46,273 bases of DNA from Alcanivorax hongdengensis A-11-3 (lineage in GTDB: Bacteria > Pseudomonadota > Gammaproteobacteria > Pseudomonadales > Alcanivoracaceae). The DNA is taken from contig NZ_AMRJ01000025.1 of the NCBI RefSeq assembly GCF_000300995.1, positions 1 through 46,273 on the forward strand. The letters run 5' to 3'. Of this stretch, positions 16,584 to 23,557 are shown piece by piece. Positions within the stretch are counted from its first letter, which is position 1. Each line of letters starts with the position of its first letter. The notes below the pieces were generated by a model, which was not told where the DNA came from, made no database searches, and saw only the letters and a program-made list of their open reading frames with translations. A program made the position numbers and the translations under genes.

Positions 16584-17021
16584 ATGCGTGAGCGTTTCTG
16601 GGAACTGCCGCTGGAGCAGCTGGACCAACAGGAGTGGGAAGCCCTCTGTGATGGCTGTGGCCGCTGCTGCCTGGTCAAGCTGGAAGACGAGGAGAGTGGC
16701 GAGCTGGCCTTCACCGATGCCGCCTGCCGTTTTCTGGACAGCCGTCGCTGCCAGTGTACTGTCTATTCGGACCGCCACCGGGAAATGCCTGACTGTATCC
16801 AGGTGACGCCGGCTCTGGCCCGGGACAGTCACTGGCTGCCGCGTACCTGCGCCTATCGTCTGCGGGCCGCGGGCCAGCCGCTGGCCAGCTGGCATCCACT
16901 GATCAGTGGCCGGGCGGATTCCGTGCGCCGGGCCGGCATCAGTGTCACCGGCAAGGTAGTGTCCGAGTTGACGGTGGACGAGGACGACTGGGAAGAGCAT
17001 ATAATTCACTGGGTAAGCTGA
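16584..17021 (+). CDS. ycgN: YcgN-family cysteine cluster protein
   Basis: A 145-residue protein of the UPF0260/YcgN family, with the cysteine clusters CDGCGRCCLVKLED (residues 20-28), CxC near residue 53 and further single cysteines; such clusters are thought to bind a metal or Fe-S centre. I choose ATG 16584 because it gives MRERFW, the family start, and lies four bases after the ycgL stop. A longer in-frame ORF would only translate ycgL in the wrong frame. It is the third gene of the rnd-ycgL-ycgN unit. Its function is unknown. Confidence 0.9.
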   Translation: MRERFWELPLEQLDQQEWEALCDGCGRCCLVKLEDEESGELAFTDAACRFLDSRRCQCTVYSDRHREMPDCIQVTPALARDSHWLPRTCAYRLRAAGQPLASWHPLISGRADSVRRAGISVTGKVVSELTVDEDDWEEHIIHWVS

Positions 17022-17052
17022 TGGGCTTGCCACTGATATTTCTGGAGTAATC

Positions 17053-17397
17053 GTGACGACGAATGCCTATTTGTGGGGATGGTTTGCTTACCTGTTGGGA
17101 TCCATGGGTGTGCTGTTCGTGTGGTGGTGGCTGACCCGCCCGTTGGCGCGCTGGGCCAAGGTGCCGCTTCGCACCGTACTGACCGCCTTCCTGCTCACGC
17201 CCTGGTCGGTCTCGCCGCAGCATAGCGAATGGGCACCGGCCTGGGTATCGGCCCTGTTTGATGGCCTGGCCCAGGAGGGAATCAGCCTGTGGCGGGCCGG
17301 TGGGCCGCTGCTCGCCATGCTGGTGGTGGCATTGATTGTTGCCGCCCTGGAGCTCTATCGCCAGGGCCGCAAGCAGCAACGGCTGGCCGATGAGTAA
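17053..17397 (+). CDS. Small inner-membrane protein, uncharacterised
   Basis: A 114-residue protein with three likely membrane segments: residues 8-26 (WFAYLLGSMGVLFVWWWLT), a weaker one near 40-48 (RTVLTAFLLTPWSV), and 84-99 (LLAMLVVALIVAALEL). It ends in a basic, polar tail. The start is GTG 17053 with GGAG upstream. It follows the ycgN gene by 31 bp and overlaps the HIT gene by eight bases, so it is part of the same transcript. I do not recognise a function; similar small membrane proteins sit downstream of ycgN in related genomes, as far as I recall. Confidence 0.75.
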   Translation: MTTNAYLWGWFAYLLGSMGVLFVWWWLTRPLARWAKVPLRTVLTAFLLTPWSVSPQHSEWAPAWVSALFDGLAQEGISLWRAGGPLLAMLVVALIVAALELYRQGRKQQRLADE

Positions 17398-17839
17398 CTG
17401 CATCTTCTGTCAGATACTGGCGGGCAAACAGCCTGCCAGTGTGGTCTATCAGGATGACAAGGCCATGGTGCTGCTGGACCTGTTTCCGGTGCGCGAGGCC
17501 CACTGCCTGGTGATTCCCCGTCAGCATGCCCCCCTGCTTGAAGAACTGGAACCGGCGTTGAGCCATCACCTGATGGACCTTGCCCGGCGCACCATTCGTG
17601 CCCACAAGCGTGCCGGGCTGGATGTCCGCGCCCATAATCTGGTGGTCAATGATGGCCGAGAGGCCAATCAGCACGTGCCCCATGTGCATCTGCACATCAT
17701 CCCCCGCCGTGGTGGCGATACCCTGGCAGCGGCCTGGACCTGGGCCACCCGCATGCTCAACGTATTCGGGCTGCCCCGACGTCGCCGCCGCCTGGACCGG
17801 CTTGCCGGCCTGTTGGCCGAGCACTTCCCGCACAGCTAG
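17390..17839 (+). CDS. HIT-family nucleotide hydrolase
   Basis: A 149-residue histidine-triad protein. The N-terminal CIFCQILAGKQPASVVYQDD is the HIT-family entry with a possible metal-binding Cys pair. The catalytic triad is HVPHVHLHIIPR near residue 105. HIT proteins hydrolyse nucleoside phosphoramidates or dinucleoside polyphosphates. A basic extension follows (RRRRRLDRLAGLLAEHF). The ATG 17390 start gives MSNCIFCQ, the family start, and overlaps the previous gene. The TAG stop overlaps the stop of the converging methyltransferase pseudogene in the palindrome CTAG. Confidence 0.92.
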   Translation: MSNCIFCQILAGKQPASVVYQDDKAMVLLDLFPVREAHCLVIPRQHAPLLEELEPALSHHLMDLARRTIRAHKRAGLDVRAHNLVVNDGREANQHVPHVHLHIIPRRGGDTLAAAWTWATRMLNVFGLPRRRRRLDRLAGLLAEHFPHS

Positions 17840-18087
17840 CGGCGCCAGGCCCGTACCCGCAGGGGCCAGCGGACCTGCCGACGGCCTGGGCCCCATGCCT
17901 TTCTCAATGTGCTACTGAACGCCGCCAGCGGCCGCTGGCCGGCCCGGCTGGCCTGGCCAATGCCGCAGCCCATATCCAGCGCCCGCTGGTGACAGGGGCT
18001 GTGCTCGGCAAGCCACTGGAAAAGGGCAGGGGGGTAGTCGGGACGGCCTTACTGATACGCGTTGCCACGTTCGAACAGGGCGGGCAT
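17836..18087 (-). pseudogene. Decayed SAM-dependent methyltransferase (nonsense codon plus internal deletion)
   Basis: On the minus strand, directly after the PilZ stop, a frame starts at ATG 18087 with MPALFERGNAYQ. It then meets TAA (18051-18049) and continues as GRPDYPPALFQWLAEHS and ALDMGCGIGQAS, the motif I of class I methyltransferases. It then jumps to AFSSTLRKAW...VRWPLRVRAWRR, which looks like the C-terminal end of the same family, before TAG. About 84 codons remain where about 240-260 are expected, so motifs II-IV are gone by an in-frame deletion. The TAA is one C-to-T change from CAA (Gln). It was probably the second gene of a PilZ-methyltransferase pair. Confidence 0.7.
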
Positions 18088-18088
18088 G

Positions 18089-18451
18089 TCAGTCCGGGTA
18101 ATAGCCGTGGTCGTTGAACTGGCTGGCCCAAAGACGCCCGTCGCCACGCTCCAGGTCCAGCGCGATACCGGCCAGCAGCTGGCCTTCCGGGGCGGCACAC
18201 CAGGCCACAGTGCCGTACAGATGATAGGTGCCGCGCTGGTGCAGCATGGCGATCCACAGCTCCACATCGGTATCCGGGCGGATGGGTGCCGGCAACTCCA
18301 CGCAGATGCCGGCCAGGGAAATATCGTGGGTAGTCAGAAACAGACGTTCCTCGGTGTCCACCGATGTGGCCCCGGCCGGTAACAGCGTGAGAGAGAGGCT
18401 CTCTTCCCGGGGGCTGCGCGGGTAGCGGCGGTGCTCCTTGGCGGTTTCCAT
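18089..18451 (-). CDS. PilZ domain protein (possible c-di-GMP receptor)
   Basis: A 120-residue protein made almost wholly of one PilZ domain. The c-di-GMP binding residues are present: the RxxxR motif R8-R12 (RRYPR) and the D/NxSxxG motif D43-G48 (DISLAG), followed by a beta-barrel (VELWIAM, YHLYGTVAWC, LLAGIALD). Such single-domain proteins transmit c-di-GMP levels to motility, exopolysaccharide or other targets. Start ATG 18451 has GGA very close by and AGGA 12 bases upstream. It stands alone apart from the methyltransferase remnant that begins one base after its stop. The partner protein cannot be inferred. Confidence 0.85.
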   Translation of the reverse strand: METAKEHRRYPRSPREESLSLTLLPAGATSVDTEERLFLTTHDISLAGICVELPAPIRPDTDVELWIAMLHQRGTYHLYGTVAWCAAPEGQLLAGIALDLERGDGRLWASQFNDHGYYPD

Positions 18452-18644
18452 GTTCCGTCTGCCATCCTGTCTGTAAGCGCGTCTTCGCTAACAGTATCCG
18501 ATATTACAGAAAGATGGAAAACCACGACGCGCGGTCTTTGTAGTTCGGTGTGTCAGGGTGTGATGCAGGCAATGAAAATGCAGCATGGCGGACGTGGACA
18601 TTCAGCCCTGGGCCAGACGATGGTGGGTGCTTGCCGCTAACAAC

Positions 18645-18668
18645 CCGGCTTGCAGGCAGGCTCCCGCG
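18645..18668. repeat. Single REP-like element
   Basis: On the minus strand it reads GGGAGCCTGCCTGCAAGCCGG, close to the arms of the REP pair at 30561-30628. It lies in the 288-bp spacer between the PilZ gene and the permease gene. I see no gene in that spacer; a short minus-strand ORF there only crosses this repeat and the terminator. Confidence 0.5.
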
Positions 18669-18699
18669 AAACCTCCCTGGTTGCCCGGCGATGAGACAT

Positions 18700-18726
18700 A
18701 AAAAAAGGGCCCCGAAGGGCCCTTTC
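18700..18726 (-). terminator. Rho-independent terminator of the TRAP permease gene
   Basis: AAAGGGCCC (18704-18712) and GGGCCCTTT (18717-18725) form a perfect 9-bp stem with a CGAA loop. On the minus strand a run of U's follows. It lies 14 bases after the permease stop. Confidence 0.9.
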
Positions 18727-18739
18727 ATGTGGCGCTGTA

Positions 18740-21067
18740 TCAGCCGCCGGTAGCGATTTTCTGGAACAGCCAGTGGTGCAGGCTGTCGGACATCAGCGGC
18801 AGGTAAGAGACCATCAACAGGGAGGTCAGCATTACCGCGATGGGCAGCAGGTACTTCTCGTAGCGGCGGAAGAAGGAGCCATGTTCCAGCCTGGCGCTTT
18901 CCACTTCCGCATCGCCGACCACATGGCGTGTTAACAAGTGATTCAATGCCACCGGTGGTGTCAGATAACCCAGCTCGAAGGCCACCAGGGTAATCATCCA
19001 GAAGTGTAGTGGTGCAATGCCGTTGTCGAAGGCCACCTGGGCAATCGTGGCATTCACCAGAATCACCGCCCCGTAGGGATCCATGATCATACCGATGATC
19101 ACCATGGTCACGACCAGCAAGGTCATGGCCACCCAGACCGACGGGAAGTGTTCAGGCAGCATTTCCAGCAGGCCGGAGCGCTCGATGATACCGCCGGTGC
19201 TCACCGACAGGGCCATCAGCATCAACAGCGCACCGATGTGGCCGGTGGTTTCGTTGGTGGCGAAACGCAGGGAGGACTCCAGCTTCTCGCCAACACCGGG
19301 CTCGGGCTTGTAGTGCGGGTCCATGTCCGGGGTCTTGACCAGGTAACGGAACACCAGGCACGCCGCCAGGATACCGTTACGCCAGAACAGCTCCCAGAGC
19401 ATGTCCTTCATGTCCGCAGCGGAGGTGCCGTGGGGAATGGTGCCGGCATCCAGCAGGCCTTTCATTTCCCACATGTGGTAGAAGGAGTAGCCCAGCAGCA
19501 ATACCAGCGCCACGCTGAAGATGTGCAGGAACAGCTCGCTGGTCTTTTCATAAGCCAGCACGGCCAGCAGCATCACCGGCAGAATGATCGGTGCATAGTT
19601 CTCGTTCAGCTCGGTGTCCAGCAGGTCGCGGAACACCACCGTCACGGTCCCCATCATGATCACATAGGGCAGCAGCGGCAGCAGCCGCTTGACGCTGGCC
19701 GGAAACGCCTCGGAGAAGGGGGCGATGCGGGCCGGGCTGGTGCGGGCAAACTGGCTGTAGACGAAGAACAGGAACAGCGACAGACCGAACAGCTTGAGAC
19801 CGGAGGTGAACAGTTCATCGGTGGTCACGCTGTTGTTCAGGGCGGCGATGATCACCACCAGCAGACAGGGGCGCAGCACCACACCCATGGAACCGGACAT
19901 GGCGGTGGCCGCCAGGGCCAGTTGCTTGCGGGCACCGGCGCGGACCAGCTCGTTGTAGATGGTGGCACCGGCGGCAATCACGAAGATACCGGACGCACCG
20001 GTATAGGCTGTGGGCAGGGCCGCCACGGCCAGCACCACGAAACACATCAGTTCCGGGGACATGCGCCACGGGCGCAGAACGTCGAACACCAGGTGGGCCA
20101 GTTTGGTCTGGCGCAGCAGCATACCGATCCAGATATACAGGGCCAGGCTCAGGAACAGGGTGGACAGCTCCATCATCATGCCCAGATAGACGCTGATACC
20201 GTGGTAGTAACCCTGCTCGATGAACTGGCTGCCGGCACTCAGACACATGAAGCTGTACAGCGGTATGGTCAGCAGAGCCTTGCCCCAGCTGCCGCCTTCC
20301 TCCATGTCCTTGGGCGGGCGAATCAGCTGGTAGAGGCTGATCAGGGTCAACAGGGTGAAGCCGGCGATCCAGAACTGGTGCAGGTAGAAGTGATTGACCT
20401 GCACCCCGTCCGCCATGGCGTTCATCTCTTCCTGGCGGTACATGAAGGACGACACCAGCAGCATGGAGTTGGCCATCAGCTGGCCGAAGGTGGATACGTA
20501 GTGGTCCTTGCGAGTCGAGGGCGGTCGCAGGGAAATATGGTGACGGCTGAGGGTGGCGGTGGCCGCACAGATGATCACCAGCAGACATAGCAACAGGCGC
20601 TTGTAGTTACCCAGTGTCGTTACCACCTGGGCCACGCCGCCTTCCAGGGTACGGAAGGCAATCACACCGGGGGTGACCTTCTCCTGGATAGTGTTGAAAC
20701 GTTCCCACTTGCCACGACAGATATCACGGGACGACACCAGCGAATGGCGCAGGGCATCCTCATCCACGTCGGTGCCGAAGATGCTGGCCAGCGGATCCGC
20801 TTCCATCTGGGCCTTCTTCTTCTCGACGGCCTTCTGCAGCTCCACGTCGATATTGGGATCCGGGTTACAGGTGGGCTCTTGCACCACACCGGCACCGCGG
20901 AGCAGGAAGTACTCATCCCAGGTGTTCTCACCGATCTTCAACAACTGGGAGTGAATGACCTCGCCGGAAGAAAGGAAAATGGTAAGAAGAAGGATGATCA
21001 GGGTAGGCAGAGACGAAAACCACTCAATGGGTGATCGTTTTGCCGAGGTCGTTGATGTGTTTTCCAT
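18740..21067 (-). CDS. Fused TRAP-type transporter permease (DctQ-like plus DctM domains)
   Basis: A 775-residue inner-membrane protein. The C-terminal two thirds look like a DctM large TRAP permease: LPTAYTGASGIFVIAAG near 351-367, and near the end GMIMDPYGAVILVNATIAQ, HFWMITLVAFELGYLTPP and a VALN motif. The first 260 residues have four likely membrane segments (about 19-37, 158-175, 195-213, 229-249), which fits a fused DctQ-like small subunit. Between the first two lies an unusual periplasmic loop of about 120 residues (38-155) with two cysteines (C67, C117) and a charged KKKAQMEADP segment. TRAP systems import organic acids using the sodium gradient and a periplasmic binding protein. The binding protein here is probably one of the adjacent four-Cys family. 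The gene has its own terminator and is separated from its neighbour by another. Confidence 0.85.
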   Translation of the reverse strand: MENTSTTSAKRSPIEWFSSLPTLIILLLTIFLSSGEVIHSQLLKIGENTWDEYFLLRGAGVVQEPTCNPDPNIDVELQKAVEKKKAQMEADPLASIFGTDVDEDALRHSLVSSRDICRGKWERFNTIQEKVTPGVIAFRTLEGGVAQVVTTLGNYKRLLLCLLVIICAATATLSRHHISLRPPSTRKDHYVSTFGQLMANSMLLVSSFMYRQEEMNAMADGVQVNHFYLHQFWIAGFTLLTLISLYQLIRPPKDMEEGGSWGKALLTIPLYSFMCLSAGSQFIEQGYYHGISVYLGMMMELSTLFLSLALYIWIGMLLRQTKLAHLVFDVLRPWRMSPELMCFVVLAVAALPTAYTGASGIFVIAAGATIYNELVRAGARKQLALAATAMSGSMGVVLRPCLLVVIIAALNNSVTTDELFTSGLKLFGLSLFLFFVYSQFARTSPARIAPFSEAFPASVKRLLPLLPYVIMMGTVTVVFRDLLDTELNENYAPIILPVMLLAVLAYEKTSELFLHIFSVALVLLLGYSFYHMWEMKGLLDAGTIPHGTSAADMKDMLWELFWRNGILAACLVFRYLVKTPDMDPHYKPEPGVGEKLESSLRFATNETTGHIGALLMLMALSVSTGGIIERSGLLEMLPEHFPSVWVAMTLLVVTMVIIGMIMDPYGAVILVNATIAQVAFDNGIAPLHFWMITLVAFELGYLTPPVALNHLLTRHVVGDAEVESARLEHGSFFRRYEKYLLPIAVMLTSLLMVSYLPLMSDSLHHWLFQKIATGG

Positions 21068-21233
21068 TGTTCACCCGGTTATTGTTATACCGCTTATAGT
21101 CTGTGGGGGCGTCGTGCATGACGCGGGTGCGTGACAGTATCCCTGCGCACCTGACCCTCGCATTCTATGGCAGTGTAAATACCTTGCCTACCGCCTGACG
21201 ACGTCAGACAACAGTAAATAACAAGTTAGAGAC

Positions 21234-21256
21234 AAAAACGGGGCCATAAGGCCCCG
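21234..21256 (-). terminator. Rho-independent terminator after solute-binding-like copy 2
   Basis: CGGGGCC (21239-21245) and GGCCCCG (21250-21256) with an ATAA loop; on the minus strand TTTTTGTCTC follows. It lies between copy 2 and the permease gene in the direction of transcription. The permease therefore needs read-through or its own promoter in 21068-21233, where I see nothing else definite. Confidence 0.85.
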
Positions 21257-21274
21257 CTATTCAGGAAGATATTG

Positions 21275-22288
21275 TCACTCGGTCGGGTTGACACATTCCG
21301 CCCGGGACGCGTTGAGCTTGCAACGCACCTTGCGCAGCAGGGTCATCATGTCCTTGCTGTAGACGCCCTTGTTGGTCAGGTCGATACGGGATTCGCGCAT
21401 CATTTCGTCGTAGCGCAGCTTGTCCGCTTCCGGAATCTGGATCCACCACTTCTTGTTCACTTCGGCATCGGCGTTGTTGATCACGGTCATGGCACGGTCG
21501 AACTGGCCGAGCATGTACTTGCGTGAGCTCTGGCCGAAGCCATCCGGGAACTTGTCCTTGCGCAGGATCACCTGGGCGGTGAGCTGGCCGAGCACATAGT
21601 TGACGATGCCGCCGTCCGGCTTCATGCCCTTGTACAGTTCCAGGGCGGAGTAGGCGGCGATGGGCGCGAAGCAGATATCCACGGAGCCGTTGTTGAAACG
21701 GCTGGAGAAGTTGGTGATGTCGGACATCACCGGAGACATACCCACGCGGGAGGCCATGCTGGCCTGGGCGCTGTCATATTCCAGTACCGCGATGGAGTGA
21801 CCGGACAGCTCACCGACGGTGTCGATGGTGCGGTCTTTCACGAACAGGTAGGCCGCACCCATGGGGGCCACGCCACCCACTTCGTAGGGGCCGGAGATCA
21901 GATGCTTGTTGATGGCCGGGTTACCGCTGGACAGCACGGTCACGACGGTGCGCATGGCGTCGTAGGTGGGGATGGCGCCAATGGAATCCAGGCTGCCGGT
22001 GTAGTTGTTGAACTGGCGAGCACGGATACCGGTGAGTACGGCGGCGTCACACTGACCGGCCTTGAAGTCTTCCGCGGCGATCTTCTCGTCGGTATAGGGC
22101 TTCAGGGTCAGGTCCACGCCCCAGCCGAGGGCGGCGGTCTTGTAATCCTTCATGATGTTGTAGATATCACCGTTGGCACCGATGATGTCAAACACACACA
22201 TGGTTCGTTTTTCTGCGGCCTGGGCGGGGCTCACGGTGAGTGCGAGCACGGTGGCTGCGGCTGCGGTCAACGCCTTGAAATAGCGCAT
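21275..22288 (-). CDS. Putative periplasmic solute-binding protein, four-Cys family, copy 2
   Basis: A 337-residue secreted protein with a signal peptide ending near residue 25 (AQA|AEK). It has the short architecture of copy 1, with no N-terminal extension: KRTMCVFDIIGANG, KPYTDEKIAAEDFKAGQCDA, TGIRARQFNNYTGSLDSIGA, RFNNGSVD, ELYKGMKPDGGIVNY, WWIQIP and a C-terminal VRCKLNASRAEC. It keeps the four conserved cysteines. It has AGGAG six bases before ATG 22288. It lies between the TatT-like lipoprotein gene and the TRAP permease gene, all on the minus strand, so it is the best candidate for the binding protein of that permease. The ligand is unknown; TRAP substrates are usually organic acids. 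Confidence 0.83.
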   Translation of the reverse strand: MRYFKALTAAAATVLALTVSPAQAAEKRTMCVFDIIGANGDIYNIMKDYKTAALGWGVDLTLKPYTDEKIAAEDFKAGQCDAAVLTGIRARQFNNYTGSLDSIGAIPTYDAMRTVVTVLSSGNPAINKHLISGPYEVGGVAPMGAAYLFVKDRTIDTVGELSGHSIAVLEYDSAQASMASRVGMSPVMSDITNFSSRFNNGSVDICFAPIAAYSALELYKGMKPDGGIVNYVLGQLTAQVILRKDKFPDGFGQSSRKYMLGQFDRAMTVINNADAEVNKKWWIQIPEADKLRYDEMMRESRIDLTNKGVYSKDMMTLLRKVRCKLNASRAECVNPTE

Positions 22289-22319
22289 GCTGGTCTCCTG
22301 GTTACTTCTTGAACTAATA

Positions 22320-22352
22320 CAAAATAAGGGGGCGGTGTTGCCACCGCCCCCA
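22320..22352 (-). terminator. Rho-independent terminator between lipoprotein gene and copy 2
   Basis: GGGGGCGGTG (22328-22337) and CACCGCCCCC (22342-22351) form a perfect 10-bp stem with a TTGC loop. On the minus strand TTATTTTG follows. Partial termination here would set the ratio of lipoprotein to binding protein. Confidence 0.85.
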
Positions 22353-22357
22353 AAAGG

Positions 22358-23386
22358 TTAAAGCAGGTCGTTGATGTCGACGGTCGGGGCGGACTTGGCT
22401 TTGTCATCCCAGAAGGTGCCGAGGCCACCAATCGGGGTACGTTTGCCGGTGTTTTCGGTCCACTCGCGGTCGGAAATGCCCTGGATGATGCTGCCGGCGA
22501 TGGTGTCGAGCAGCTGATAGTTCGGGTCCAGGTCCTTGTCGTTGGCGGCGAAGTCACGGATGGATTTGCGCAGACGCTGGTCATCGCCCTTGCTGTAGGC
22601 GCTCATGGCGTACAGGGCGCTGCTCAGGCGAACACCCTTGTCAAAGCCGATCTTGGTGGATTTCTCCAGCTCGGCCCAGGCATCCGCATTCGGCGGGGCC
22701 AGCATCGGCAGCAGGTTCCAGACGGCGGCACGGGTTCCGCGCGGCACGCCCCACCACTTTTCGTTGTCCAGGCACTTCATGTTGCGCTCGACCTTGGCGG
22801 CGATGTCGCGGGGCACGCCCACCTGGCCATCGGCGGCGCCATCATTCATCAGTGACTGCACACCGGAAATGTTGCCCACCAGCCAGACCATCTCGTCAAA
22901 GTCGGTCTTCAGTTTCGGGCACTCGCCTTCCTTCATTTCGCCGTATTCGGACACCATACGGTTGTAGGCTTCCAGCTGACGCTCGGCGGCCAGGGCGGCC
23001 CAGCGCTTCTGCTCGATACGGGCATCCTGGGCTTCATTCACGTTACCGCCCTTGACGGCACGCATGTAACGCAGTTCGGATTCCAGTGCCAGCTGATCGG
23101 CACAGGCGGCAGCGGTGGTGAATACCATGGTGCCGAGTTTGTTCGGGTTGGAACCCACCCGCTCGAAGGACATCAGCAGGGGAGTCTGGGCTTCACCGGT
23201 GATACAGGCCATACGCACGTCGTCATAGGCCATCATGTACGGCAGCATCTCGGAGCGACCGTAGCTGATCAGTACATCACCTGTGGTTTTGTAGATAACA
23301 CCACAACCCTGAAGAGCAATCAAAGCACCTGCCAGGGCAGCCCAGCGGGTTTGTTGTAGCCATTTCTTGATCGAAAGAGAACGCAT
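22358..23386 (-). CDS. Predicted lipoprotein, TatT-like TRAP-associated protein
   Basis: A 342-residue protein with a lipoprotein signal: positive N-terminus, hydrophobic stretch and the lipobox LQGC with C28. The mature part is mostly helical. Around residues 53-100 the order 'YDDVRMACITGEAQTPLLMS...NPNKLGTMVFTTAAACADQ' (shown shortened) recalls TatT, the helical lipoprotein partner of some TRAP binding proteins in Treponema. AAGGAG lies seven bases before ATG 23386. It is the first of three minus-strand genes with copy 2 and the TRAP permease. I infer that it is an accessory lipoprotein of this transporter; the family assignment is only by pattern and position. Confidence 0.6.
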   Translation of the reverse strand: MRSLSIKKWLQQTRWAALAGALIALQGCGVIYKTTGDVLISYGRSEMLPYMMAYDDVRMACITGEAQTPLLMSFERVGSNPNKLGTMVFTTAAACADQLALESELRYMRAVKGGNVNEAQDARIEQKRWAALAAERQLEAYNRMVSEYGEMKEGECPKLKTDFDEMVWLVGNISGVQSLMNDGAADGQVGVPRDIAAKVERNMKCLDNEKWWGVPRGTRAAVWNLLPMLAPPNADAWAELEKSTKIGFDKGVRLSSALYAMSAYSKGDDQRLRKSIRDFAANDKDLDPNYQLLDTIAGSIIQGISDREWTENTGKRTPIGGLGTFWDDKAKSAPTVDINDLL

Positions 23387-23557
23387 CGGTAGCTCCTTGT
23401 TATTGTTCTCACAGCGCGGTCAAAGTTACGTAAGTCCGTGTATTGGCACAAGCGCCAATTACAAAAAAGCCGGTAAGCAATTACAAATGCTAAATTTGCT
23501 ATATCATGACTCTATTCCACAATCCCGCCGACTTTTCACAATTGATACGACTTTATT
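23387..23557. promoter_or_regulatory. Divergent spacer between TatT-like lipoprotein and ABC1 kinase genes
   Basis: 171 bp that are notably AT-rich compared with the flanking genes. It must hold promoters for both directions. A TATATC hexamer lies at about 23499-23504, but no well-spaced -35 goes with it. The ABC1 gene start has no clear Shine-Dalgarno sequence. Confidence 0.3.

Noticed and set aside
18504..18728. 74-codon minus-strand frame between the PilZ and permease genes
   Set aside because: It runs through a REP-like element and the permease terminator and has no ribosome site.
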